Assembly: GCF_009014635.1 (NCBI RefSeq)
Contig: NZ_BKCF01000002.1
Location: 62,001 to 126,000 of the forward strand
Length of the DNA stretch: 64,000 nt
Origin: Patiriisocius marinistellae
GTDB taxonomy: Bacteria; Bacteroidota; Bacteroidia; Flavobacteriales; Flavobacteriaceae
Reading direction: 5' to 3'
The first letter of the stretch is position 1. Each line of letters opens with the position of its first letter. Both the position numbers and the translations under genes were made by a program. A model generated the notes under the pieces. The model was not told the origin of the DNA, ran no database searches, and saw only the letters and a list, made by a program, of their open reading frames with translations. This document shows, in pieces, positions 34,874 to 42,697 of this stretch.

Positions 34874-35593
34874 ATGAAAATATATAAAATAACAGCAGTA
34901 TTCGTTGCAATTTGTATCTCTTTACTATTTGTACAATGTAATGATGATGATGATAACGCAAATATAATTGAACAGTCAACATGCTCAGATGGAATACTTA
35001 ACGGAGAAGAAACAGGAATAGATTGTGGCGGACCTTGTGAAGCCTGTGAAGATACAGGAGTTGCATTAGATTTTACTGGTACTTTCATACAAGAAGATGT
35101 AATGGGAAGACCAGGAGTAAATACAGTATTTAGTGGGAGCGATGCAGTTAAAGACTTATTCAATAAAGTACCTACAGCTATGAGAGGAACTTTACAAGAT
35201 GGACAAACAGAAACATTTCAAGCTACTTTTCAAAATACCTTAGAGTTGTATCATGATGTATATGCAGCAGCATTAATGATTGATCCAGAAGACCTTGATT
35301 ACGAGGAAAATATATTAGGGATGAACGCAGCGACATTTACAACAGTGCTTGCAAATTTTGATGCACTTCAAGTTGCACCAGAAGGAACAACAACTTATTA
35401 TGATGGAACTAATATTCTTACAGGACGTAATCTTAATGATGATGTAATCGATATTTCACTAACATTAATGTTTGGTGGTATGTCAGGAACACGTTTTGAC
35501 GGAAACAATGGTACACCACAATTAACAAGCGATGGAGTAGGAGTAGGAACAAGAGTTTTTGGTGCTTTTCCTCATTTAGAGATACCTAATTAA
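34874..35593 (+). CDS. DUF4331 C-terminal-half lipoprotein, copy 2
   Basis: A 239-residue lipoprotein, paralogue of the protein at 33334. The signal ends LLFVQC (Cys near 22). Relative to copy 1 it carries an insert with CSDGILNGEETGIDCGGPC then EAC, the Cys-rich DGxxNGxExGxDCGG motif seen in many surface proteins of Bacteroidota. I chose the ATG at 34874 (MKIYKI) directly before the signal peptide; an upstream ATG at 34817 would overlap the previous gene. DNA near the end (35469-35510) is almost identical to copy 1. Confidence 0.82.
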   Translation: MKIYKITAVFVAICISLLFVQCNDDDDNANIIEQSTCSDGILNGEETGIDCGGPCEACEDTGVALDFTGTFIQEDVMGRPGVNTVFSGSDAVKDLFNKVPTAMRGTLQDGQTETFQATFQNTLELYHDVYAAALMIDPEDLDYEENILGMNAATFTTVLANFDALQVAPEGTTTYYDGTNILTGRNLNDDVIDISLTLMFGGMSGTRFDGNNGTPQLTSDGVGVGTRVFGAFPHLEIPN

Positions 35594-35613
35594 AATTAAT
35601 AATAACACGTATT

Positions 35614-35639
35614 AAAAAGAGCAATTCATTGCTCTTTTT
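35614..35639. terminator. Terminator after DUF4331 pair 2
   Basis: A 12-bp inverted repeat (AAAAAGAGCAAT at 35614-35625, ATTGCTCTTTTT at 35628-35639), symmetrical with A and T tracts, 20 nt after the stop codon. Confidence 0.75.
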
Positions 35640-35659
35640 GTATATAAAATATATTCAAC

Positions 35660-36949
35660 ATGAACATCAAATATTTAATCTATACAGCTACTGTAGTCCT
35701 ATTAATAGTGTCTTGTAAAAACGAAACCCCAAAAGCTGAAATTGTTGAGACCTCAAGTTATGAGGCTTACTTAAATAATGTAAACAAGCAATCAACAGTA
35801 AACGCTGAGCAAGAAGTTGCCTATTGGTCAAAACGCTTGGATAAAGATACTACCGGAATAGGAGATATAGGTGCATTAGCAGGAGCGTACTCAAGTCTTT
35901 TTGACGCAAGCGGAAATATTAATGCATTAAAAAATTCTGAGGTATTATACAAAAGAGCAATAGAAATAGCGGCATCAAAAGATCCCTACGTAAGAGGACT
36001 TGCTCATAATTATATTTCACAGCATAGATTTAAAGAAGCCAAAACATTACTCGAAGATTTATACGCCGGACCAACAAATAAAAGAGCTACAGAGTTTATG
36101 CTTTTTGATGTCTACATGGAGTTAGGAGAATATGAAAAAGCAGATCAAATGCTTGGAAATTTCAGAAACAATGGCGACTATAATTACCTTATTAGAGTAG
36201 CAAAATGGAGTGACTATAATGGAGAGCTTGATAGTGCAATACGGTATTTAGAAAAAGCAAAAGATATTGCAGAATCTAGAGACACTAAAGCATTAAAAAT
36301 CTGGACTTATTCTAACATTGCAGATTTCTATGGCCATGCAGGAAGGCTAAATGACTCTTATAATCATTATATTAAAACATTAGAATTGCAACCAGATAAT
36401 TCTTATTCAAAAAAAGGAATTGCTTGGATGAAATATTCAAAAGAAAAAAACACTACCGAAGCTAATAGAATACTTGATAGTATTATAGTACATCACAACA
36501 TTCCAGACTATTACCTTCTCAAAGCAGAAATGGCTGAGTTTGATGGAGACACAATAAAAGCAAACGCATATTTAGACACCTTTATGGAAAAAGCGGCTAA
36601 CCCAATGTATGGCGCTATGTATAATACATATAAAATAGAAGTACTCGTTGATAGAGATCCTGTAAAAGCACTAGCATTAGCAAACGAAGAAGTAAATAAC
36701 AGGGAAACTCCGGAGGCCTATCAATTATTAGCATTAGCGCAGTTGAAAAATGGTCAAAAAAAGGAGGCGTTAAAAACAATCGAAGAGCACGTTGCAGAAA
36801 AAACATATGAGCCTATGGCATTATATCATAGTGCACTCGTATACCAAGCAAATGGTCTAAAAGATAAAGTTGAACCTATCAAGGAAGAGCTGCAAGGAGC
36901 TAGTTATGAGATAGGTCCAGTACTAGCAGCAGAGGTAGAAAAGTTATAA
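35660..36949 (+). CDS. TPR-repeat lipoprotein
   Basis: A 429-residue lipoprotein with a lipobox LLIVSC (Cys about 19) and a helical body of tetratricopeptide repeats, for example YLEKAKDIAESRDTKALKIW and NDSYNHYIKTLELQPDNSYSKK. It follows the second DUF4331 pair by 66 nt, across a terminator-like hairpin. Bacteroidota DUF4331 clusters often include such a TPR lipoprotein, so it may assemble with the split DUF4331 proteins; this is inference. Confidence 0.85.
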   Translation: MNIKYLIYTATVVLLIVSCKNETPKAEIVETSSYEAYLNNVNKQSTVNAEQEVAYWSKRLDKDTTGIGDIGALAGAYSSLFDASGNINALKNSEVLYKRAIEIAASKDPYVRGLAHNYISQHRFKEAKTLLEDLYAGPTNKRATEFMLFDVYMELGEYEKADQMLGNFRNNGDYNYLIRVAKWSDYNGELDSAIRYLEKAKDIAESRDTKALKIWTYSNIADFYGHAGRLNDSYNHYIKTLELQPDNSYSKKGIAWMKYSKEKNTTEANRILDSIIVHHNIPDYYLLKAEMAEFDGDTIKANAYLDTFMEKAANPMYGAMYNTYKIEVLVDRDPVKALALANEEVNNRETPEAYQLLALAQLKNGQKKEALKTIEEHVAEKTYEPMALYHSALVYQANGLKDKVEPIKEELQGASYEIGPVLAAEVEKL

Positions 36950-36964
36950 CTTTAACATAGTTTT

Positions 36965-36992
36965 AAAAACCAATAATTGCATTATACCGTAA
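36965..36992 (+). promoter_or_regulatory. Candidate ECF-type promoter before small-RNA candidate
   Basis: AAAAACC (36965-36971) and ACCGTAA (36986-36992) with 14 nt between, the same arrangement as at 32501-32528. It begins 16 nt after the TPR gene ends and no reading frame follows, only three hairpins ending in a terminator. Confidence 0.4.
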
Positions 36993-36997
36993 ATATA

Positions 36998-37110
36998 GTT
37001 GAAAGGTTGGTTGATCATACAGAGTAATGATCACTCAAAATCGATTAAATTCGATTTTTTCAGAGTTTTTTTGTTAGTTGAGCGTCCTCGTGGTTGGGGA
37101 CGCTTTTTTT
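36998..37110 (+). ncRNA. Putative structured small RNA with terminal terminator
   Basis: Three hairpins follow one another: TGATCAT/ATGATCA (37012-37018, 37027-37033), AAAATCGA/TCGATTTT (37037-37044, 37051-37058), and AGCGTCC/GGACGCT (37081-37087, 37098-37104) followed by a seven-T run. The last is a strong terminator. The stretch has no coding frame and has a promoter-like motif just upstream. It could equally be tandem terminators of the TPR gene. The 5' end is a guess from the promoter motif. Confidence 0.4.
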
Positions 37111-37322
37111 ATACTGAAATTTTAAATACATTATACATTTGAATTCATAAGTCATATTTGGTTGATGATTATAAAATATTTTACTTTTCGTATATAATAT
37201 ATAAATTGTGATTTATGAGGTTGCCCATATACTAACTAAATCGAATTTAATTAAATAATACCTTCATTAATAAACCTTCTTTTTTTAAAACGATTTATGA
37301 TAATTTATAATAGTAGAAAAAA

Positions 37323-37677
37323 ATTCCAATTCAAATTTATCAAAGGTTAAAAATTGAATGTGGATTATCGAGTAAAATTAATGAAGCTATTCAAATTGGA
37401 TTAGAAAACTCAATTCATTCAATACTGCTTGAATTTGATGAAGAAATCATTGGGATGGGCAGAATTATTGGAGATTGAGGTTGATTTTGTCAAATTGTTG
37501 AAATTGGTATTCTTCCTAAATTTCAAAGAAAGGGACTAGGAAAACTTATAATGAAAAACTTAACTAAAACTTGCTATGTGAGTTTTAAGAGCTGATGAAA
37601 ACACTTCATTTTTATACGAAAAGTTTTAATTTAAAGAGACTATTCCAGAATCTAAAAGAATTTACTTTAAAAAATAA
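37323..37677 (+). pseudogene. Decayed GNAT acetyltransferase
   Basis: Translation from 37323 gives RLKIECGLSSKINEAIQIGL, then EEIIGMGRIIGD, two in-frame TGA stops (37476 and 37482), then IVEIGILPKFQRKGLGKLIM, which contains the acetyl-CoA binding Q-R-x-G-x-G. The reading then breaks and resumes in another frame at ADENTSFLYEKF, a third stop, and FKETIPESKRIYFKK. All parts of a GNAT protein occur in order, with a deletion before the last block. No start codon is obvious. The rest of the 900-nt gap (36950-37850) holds the RNA candidate, terminators and AT-rich sequence. Confidence 0.85.
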
Positions 37678-37798
37678 AACAAACGTAAAATATCTTTATA
37701 GCTACAAACTCTTCTACTATTTCAATTTTATCCGATAACAAGTTCAACTATTTTTTAATAGTCTAGATAAATATAATCTCGCCACATTTCCGCAGAAA

Positions 37799-37824
37799 AA
37801 AGCCTCATGTAATTATGAGGCTTT
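37799..37824 (-). terminator. Terminator after the anti-sigma gene
   Basis: A 10-bp inverted repeat AAAGCCTCAT (37799-37808) / ATGAGGCTTT (37815-37824) with a 6-nt loop; on the minus strand it is followed by further T residues. It ends the sigma/anti-sigma transcript. Confidence 0.8.
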
Positions 37825-37850
37825 CATTTTATAGTTATGTTTTTAAATTA

Positions 37851-38651
37851 TTAAGGAGCGGTTGTTCCTAAAGTATATAATTGAGAAAGGGTTGGAGACT
37901 CGCTTCCGCCGGCTGGCTCAAGTGTGATTCCAAATGCTTGTGGAGCATCTTTCAAGTTCTCAAATTTATGAACCCCATTTGAGGCTAATGTATTGTCGTC
38001 AATTAATCCCATACTCGTAGGTGTTAATGGCTCTAACATAAGTGACCATACTTGATATACTTTACCTTCGGGAGCTTCAGGGAGTCCTTTAGTGTCAATA
38101 TACGCAACATTTGTATCATTGTTAAAATATACCTTACTATATGCGGTGGGAGCAACTGCTTGGTTACCTGGCAGTGTATAAGCTTTGTAATCTTTTGAAC
38201 GAATTACATCTAATAGGGCTTCATTTGCTACAAGCATATCTGTAGATGCCTCTAGCTCTTCTTCAAGCATATTTCTTTCCTCAGTACTTATGGTAACTTG
38301 ATTTTCAAGCTCATTATTTTGATTTAACATCCAGAAAATACCACCCACACATGCAATTGCAGCAGCCCATCCAGTAATAGCGCCCCAGTTTGTTGTATTA
38401 CTACTCGTATCTTTTCCAAGAGTTCTTGTTCTGGTTATTGCATTTAAAATACTAGTCCAGTTCATTACTGAAAGTGCAGGAGCAGCCTCTGATGATAAAT
38501 TCATCAATGTATTTTCAATTCTTTGGACCTCTGAGCGGACGTCCTTGTTTTTTTGAATTTCTTCAAAGACATATTGTGCTTCATCCTGTGGCAATGCACC
38601 ACAAACATAAAGCTCTAATGTTCCAGATTCTATTAATTCTGTTGTTGTCAT
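37851..38651 (-). CDS. RskA-type anti-sigma factor
   Basis: A 266-residue single-pass membrane protein. The N-terminal 85 residues (LIESGTLELYVCGALPQDEA) form the sigma-binding domain, a transmembrane helix lies near 93-108 (ITGWAAAIACVGGIFWML), and the outer part ends with an RskA domain: AYIDTKGLPEAPEGKVYQVWSL and FGITLEPAGGSESPTLSQL. RskA proteins hold an ECF sigma factor inactive until cleaved or released. It follows the sigma gene by 18 nt. Confidence 0.92.
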   Translation of the reverse strand: MTTTELIESGTLELYVCGALPQDEAQYVFEEIQKNKDVRSEVQRIENTLMNLSSEAAPALSVMNWTSILNAITRTRTLGKDTSSNTTNWGAITGWAAAIACVGGIFWMLNQNNELENQVTISTEERNMLEEELEASTDMLVANEALLDVIRSKDYKAYTLPGNQAVAPTAYSKVYFNNDTNVAYIDTKGLPEAPEGKVYQVWSLMLEPLTPTSMGLIDDNTLASNGVHKFENLKDAPQAFGITLEPAGGSESPTLSQLYTLGTTAP

Positions 38652-38669
38652 TTGTAATCTTTTATCAAA

Positions 38670-39203
38670 TTAACCTAAAACCTGCATCTGTAATTCTTTG
38701 ATGCAATTTCTATTCCTTGTTTTAATTGTTCCCAAAGGCATTTCAAGTTCTTTGGCTGCATCAACTTGTGTGTATCCTTTAAAATAGAGCAAGTCTATAA
38801 TTTTGATACAAACGGGTTTTAATCGTTCTACAAATTTGGCAATGCCAATAGAGTTGGTTTTTTTGTTTAAGTTATCTGTACTTGATATAATATCTACGAA
38901 ATTTGTCGTAGATAGGTTTTTCTTTGAATTTTTATATGCTTTAGAACGTGTAGCATCAATCGATGTATTGCGAGCAATATTTAATGCCCAAGTAAAAAAG
39001 CGTCCTTTGTTAATATCATAGGACTTAGAATTATTCCATATTTTAATAAATACATCTTGGAGTGTCTCCTCGGCAAGGTCGCTATCACGCACTACACTAT
39101 AAACTATACCGTATAGAGCCTCAGAGTATAATGTATAAATTCTTGCAAATGCCTTTTCATTTCCGTTTTGCATTTCAAGAATTAATTCGTCTGGTTGTCT
39201 CAT
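38670..39203 (-). CDS. ECF sigma factor (SigK-like)
   Basis: A 177-residue ECF sigma factor. Region 2 shows ALYGIVYSVVRDSDLAEETL and QDVFIKIWNNS then GRFFTWALNIARNTSIDATR; region 4 shows IDLLYFKGYTQVDAAKELEM followed by PLGTIKTRNRNCIKEL. The following RskA-type gene makes it a regulated membrane-stress sigma of the SigK/SigL sort. Its target promoters are unknown; the AAAAACC-N14-ACCGTAA motif found twice nearby is a candidate. I found no copy of that motif in its own upstream region. Confidence 0.94.
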   Translation of the reverse strand: MRQPDELILEMQNGNEKAFARIYTLYSEALYGIVYSVVRDSDLAEETLQDVFIKIWNNSKSYDINKGRFFTWALNIARNTSIDATRSKAYKNSKKNLSTTNFVDIISSTDNLNKKTNSIGIAKFVERLKPVCIKIIDLLYFKGYTQVDAAKELEMPLGTIKTRNRNCIKELQMQVLG

Positions 39204-39365
39204 TTTTTGAGTTTTTTTGAAAGGTAATAAAAAAAATAAATCGTCGGTTATGGAAACATAATTCTTTATTAAAAATAGTGGTATTGTTTTTGAATAATAG
39301 TAAGTACACTATGAAACAACACTTAAGCACGATGATTGCAGTGCCGCTAAAAAGCCCCATAGTAA

Positions 39366-39395
39366 AAAAACCGATTGAAATTTCAATCGGTTTTT
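39366..39395. terminator. Terminator after the superoxide dismutase gene
   Basis: A 30-bp perfect palindrome: AAAAACCGATTGAAA (39366-39380) and its complement (39381-39395), with A and T tracts outside. It lies 18 nt after the sodC stop on the minus strand and can work in both directions. Confidence 0.85.
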
Positions 39396-39413
39396 AATTT
39401 TTATGCTTTATTA

Positions 39414-40010
39414 TTATTGGATAATTCCACCACAGCTCATTCTTGCACCAGCATCTCCAGAAGGTTGTGATTTAAAATCATCTATACCTTGATGTACTAT
39501 AATTGATTTTCCAAGGATGTCTTTAGTATTATCTCCACAACCTATACACCACTCATTAGTTTGCATACTTATGGAACCAGTACCATCATCTTCTACTTTA
39601 AAATTACCTATATCGCCTTTATGATATCCAGCCTCATCTCCCCATTTACCATGATTTTTCATAGTAGGATTCCAGTGCCCTCCAGCAGATTTCCCATCTT
39701 CTGAAGAACAATCAGCGTTTTCATGAATATGTATTGCATGCATCCCTGGTTTTAATCCAGACAGTGAAGCCTCAAACATGACCATGTCACCATCTTGTTT
39801 AAAATTAACTTTTCCAGTAGCATTCCCGCCGCTTTTAGATTCTAGCATAAATGCGACACTTTTAGATGTTTCCGAAAGTGTTTTTTCATTTTCATTTTTC
39901 ATTTCTGTTACCGTAGATTCGGTTTCGGTTTCAGTTTTTTTTGCTTCATTTTTACAACTCGTAAAAGTGATTGCCAATATACTTAATGTAGCAAGTGCTA
40001 ATTTTTTCAT
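39414..40010 (-). CDS. sodC: Cu/Zn superoxide dismutase lipoprotein
   Basis: A 198-residue lipoprotein (lipobox ITFTSC, Cys19) with an acidic/Glu-Thr linker and a Cu/Zn SOD domain. The copper-binding HIHE motif is MHAIHIHENADC, the zinc and bridging region is GGHWNP and YHKGDIGNF, the copper His is in SIIVHQGIDD, and the C-terminal GARMSCGGI closes the disulfide loop. It converts superoxide to H2O2 at the cell envelope. The extra Cys pair in EWCIGCGD is unusual. It is monocistronic. Confidence 0.94.
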   Translation of the reverse strand: MKKLALATLSILAITFTSCKNEAKKTETETESTVTEMKNENEKTLSETSKSVAFMLESKSGGNATGKVNFKQDGDMVMFEASLSGLKPGMHAIHIHENADCSSEDGKSAGGHWNPTMKNHGKWGDEAGYHKGDIGNFKVEDDGTGSISMQTNEWCIGCGDNTKDILGKSIIVHQGIDDFKSQPSGDAGARMSCGGIIQ

Positions 40011-40255
40011 GTCTATAATTGTTAGGGTTAATCTATGACTAAGGTACAGTTTAACATTTCCGTAGACAACATTTTATGAAAAATTTAAAAGTCAGTACTA
40101 CTCAAAAAAGTAGTCTTCTTGATGATTTATATGTTTTTTTAAAGATAGGGTTGGTGTCAATAAATCTATTTTTGGATCTTTAGATTAGACATGTAATAGT
40201 AAAAAGACGATTTGAAGTTTTACAATACCTATAATTATAGATAAAAGAGATTAAA

Positions 40256-40741
40256 CTAAACAGGTTTAATCCACAGCCGTTGGTCAACAATACCTCTCTT
40301 TAAATTCTCTGAGATGGTAATTGCTTTATCAATTTTTGTCTGTGAACTTTTGTAGCGTTTAATGGTGTAAATTAAATTACGTTTTTTACCGTCTGTTAAT
40401 GTTTGAAAAGCCTCCATAAATTCTAGGTCACTTTCTAAAACAGCTTCGAGTTCTTCTGGCATTTCTACACCATATTTTGTGGTGTTTTCAAAAAACTGAA
40501 TTGTAAAATAATCTGAAGGACACATCCCAAGTTCTTTTTGATGTTGTTTGCTAAACATCATTCTATAAACTCCTTTAATTTTTCTTATTGCTGCATGGAA
40601 TGAAATTTCTTTTTTATTAAAAGAAGCAACAACTCGCGCGCGTTTATGTCCAGCATTGAGAAATTGTTCAGCTAATGCTTCAGGTAGGATAACAAAATAT
40701 GGTCCTTCCTTTGAAACTTCATATTTTTTTGATTTCAGCAT
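40256..40741 (-). CDS. DUF1905/YdeI-like protein
   Basis: A 161-residue cytoplasmic protein. The N-terminal half is a DUF1905 beta-barrel-like domain (EGPYFVILPEALAEQF, FHAAIRKIKGVYRMMFSKQH), and the C-terminal half the YdeI/OmdA helical tail (PEELEAVLESDLEFMEAFQ, LTDGKKRNLIYTIKRYKSSQTK, KIDKAI). The role is unknown. It follows the hydrolase-OsmC gene by 9 nt on the same strand and is probably co-transcribed with it. Confidence 0.85.
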   Translation of the reverse strand: MLKSKKYEVSKEGPYFVILPEALAEQFLNAGHKRARVVASFNKKEISFHAAIRKIKGVYRMMFSKQHQKELGMCPSDYFTIQFFENTTKYGVEMPEELEAVLESDLEFMEAFQTLTDGKKRNLIYTIKRYKSSQTKIDKAITISENLKRGIVDQRLWIKPV

Positions 40742-40750
40742 ACAATTAAA

Positions 40751-41968
40751 TTACACAAGTGCTGTGATAATTTGAGTTTCACTATGCAAAGTTTTATGCA
40801 CTGGGCATTTATCTGCTATTTGTAATAATCGTTTACGTTGTTTTTCGTCAAAGTCTCCAATGAGTTTTATTTCACGGTGAAAAGTGTCAATTTTATTTGA
40901 TTCACTTTCTTCACAAGCCTCACAGTCTGCTGCATAATCTCTAGAGTAGCTTGTGTGTACTTCTACATTTTCAATAAGCCACCCTTTACGCTTTGCATAC
41001 ATTTGAATAGTCATCGCGGTACAAGCGGATAAACTTCCAGCAAGTAGCTCATAAGGAGTAGGTCCATAATCATTACCGCCTACACGCACAGGTTCATCAG
41101 CCTTCATATAATGGGACCCAAGTTTGAGAAGTGTTGTGAATCCATCTTCATCGTCTAAGCTTGCCACTACTTGGTGCGTTGATTTAATAACATCTGGCAG
41201 TGGGACTTCAATATAGCGGGCAGCCCAACCTGCAATTACTTTACCTACATAAGATGCATTTTTTTTATCAATTAATAAATGCTCAGAGCCGTCTAGGGTT
41301 ACAAAACTTTTAGGGTGTTTTGCTGCGTGATAAATTTCTTCAGCATTTTTTATAGACACTGTTGCGTCTTGTGGTGAATGAAGTATGAGTAATGCTTTTC
41401 CGTCAAGTTTAGCTGCTGCAGCTTCGCAACTTTGCTGGTCAAGATCATCAAAAAATTGTTTTTTAAAAATAAAGTCACGACCCGCTAAAGTTACATTTGC
41501 TTGTCCATCGTTTTCAATAACATTTGCCTGATGGCCAAATTGCTTCTTCACATGTACAGGGTTACTAGGTGCTCCAATTGTGGCAAGAGCTAACACGCTA
41601 GGAATTTCTGAAGCTGCAAAAATAGCCGCTGCGCCGCCTAAGGAATGACCTACAAGTAGGGAAGGTGCTTTATGTTCTCGAGCAAGAAAGTTTGCAGCCT
41701 CCACTAAATCTGCCACATTGCTGGAAAAATTTGTATCTGCAAAATCACCGTCACTATCACCAAGTCCAGTAAAATCGAAACGTAAAACGCCAAAACCCTC
41801 ACTAGCTAATGCTTTACTTACATTACGTACCGCACTAAAATCTTTTGTACACGTAAAACAATGTGCAAAAATTGCAAAGTTGTGTGGCTCTTGTTCTAAT
41901 GGTAAATCTAAGCGTCCCGAAAGTGTTGTTCCTTGGGCATTAGTAAATGTGATTTTTGATGATTTCAT
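40751..41968 (-). CDS. Alpha/beta hydrolase-OsmC fusion protein
   Basis: A 405-residue two-domain protein. Residues 1-255 are an alpha/beta hydrolase with nucleophile S109 in LLVGHSLGGAA, acid D201 in HSPQDATV and base H230 in DGSEHLLID. Residues about 263-405 are an OsmC domain, with C316 in SLSACTAM and C388 in ADKCPVHK, the peroxidatic and resolving Cys of Ohr/OsmC thiol peroxidases. The fusion is recurrent in Bacteroidota and Proteobacteria. It probably reduces organic hydroperoxides; the hydrolase substrate is unknown. Confidence 0.93.
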   Translation of the reverse strand: MKSSKITFTNAQGTTLSGRLDLPLEQEPHNFAIFAHCFTCTKDFSAVRNVSKALASEGFGVLRFDFTGLGDSDGDFADTNFSSNVADLVEAANFLAREHKAPSLLVGHSLGGAAAIFAASEIPSVLALATIGAPSNPVHVKKQFGHQANVIENDGQANVTLAGRDFIFKKQFFDDLDQQSCEAAAAKLDGKALLILHSPQDATVSIKNAEEIYHAAKHPKSFVTLDGSEHLLIDKKNASYVGKVIAGWAARYIEVPLPDVIKSTHQVVASLDDEDGFTTLLKLGSHYMKADEPVRVGGNDYGPTPYELLAGSLSACTAMTIQMYAKRKGWLIENVEVHTSYSRDYAADCEACEESESNKIDTFHREIKLIGDFDEKQRKRLLQIADKCPVHKTLHSETQIITALV

Positions 41969-42000
41969 TTTAATTTAGTTTTAAAGTTAAATGTGCAGAT

Positions 42001-42678
42001 TTATTGCGCATCTGCTTTTGTAAAATCTGGTTTAAATGTTAGGCTTATTAATAACCTATCAAAATCAATTCCTGAGGTTTGAATATTTTGATATCCTAGA
42101 CGCGTATTTATTAAGTCATTAATTTTATACGAAACACCACCACCTATCCAATTCTGGGCAAAATTATCTGTGCCTTGAACATTTATAAAAACTTCGTCGT
42201 AAAGGTCTATTGCAACTTTCTCATTTATAGGATAACTTGCCTTTAACATGTAACGCATCCATCCACTACTATCCATGCCACCATCAAAAAATCTATGTTC
42301 ATAACGGTAGCGGTGATTAAGGGTGAGCTTTGTAAATTTGTTTCTCAAATGTCCATCAAGGACTAAACGGTGCTCATTAAAATTTTCGGGAGTTTCTGAA
42401 AGATAACTAGGGTCATTTAAAAAATACCCGTATCCTGCACCAAACATAACTGTGTTATTTACTTTATATGTTACACCTGTTCTTATTTTAAATTGTTGTA
42501 GTTCACTAGCTAATTCATAAAATCTAAATTGGGTTTGCAACTGCACATTAATTTTTTCTGAAATTTTACTATTTGAAGCTAAAATATACCAAGTTCCCAA
42601 TTCGTCTTTGGGGTTTTCTTGTGCAAATAGTAATAAACTGAAAATGCTTAGTACTGCTGATAATATTACTTTTTTCAT
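42001..42678 (-). CDS. DUF2490 outer-membrane protein
   Basis: A 225-residue protein with a signal peptide (cleavage after LLLFAQ) and a beta-barrel-like body with alternating strands. The KDELGTWYILASNSKI start, and LTLNHRYRYEHRFFD with RYMLKASYPI, match DUF2490, a predicted small outer-membrane barrel. It follows the VPS10-like gene by 19 nt and is probably co-transcribed with it. Its function is unknown. Confidence 0.87.
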   Translation of the reverse strand: MKKVILSAVLSIFSLLLFAQENPKDELGTWYILASNSKISEKINVQLQTQFRFYELASELQQFKIRTGVTYKVNNTVMFGAGYGYFLNDPSYLSETPENFNEHRLVLDGHLRNKFTKLTLNHRYRYEHRFFDGGMDSSGWMRYMLKASYPINEKVAIDLYDEVFINVQGTDNFAQNWIGGGVSYKINDLINTRLGYQNIQTSGIDFDRLLISLTFKPDFTKADAQ

Positions 42679-42697
42679 TAATTTTTAATCTTTATTA

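Noticed and set aside
36950-37320. Possible prophage or IS remnant in the 36.9-37.8 kb gap
   Set aside because: No transposase fragment, inverted terminal repeats or target duplication were seen; only the RNA candidate, terminators and the GNAT remnant.
37476-37484. TGA codons in the GNAT remnant as recoding (Trp or selenocysteine)
   Set aside because: A third stop, a frame change and a deletion follow, and no recoding is known in this lineage. Pseudogene decay explains it.
40045-40056. ACAGTTTAA as a further LytTR half-site near sodC
   Set aside because: It has no partner at 21 bp and lies on the wrong strand for sodC.
40091-40120. Small hairpin ACTACT/AGTAGT upstream of sodC
   Set aside because: The stem is short and no T run follows on either strand. 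I do not call it a terminator.
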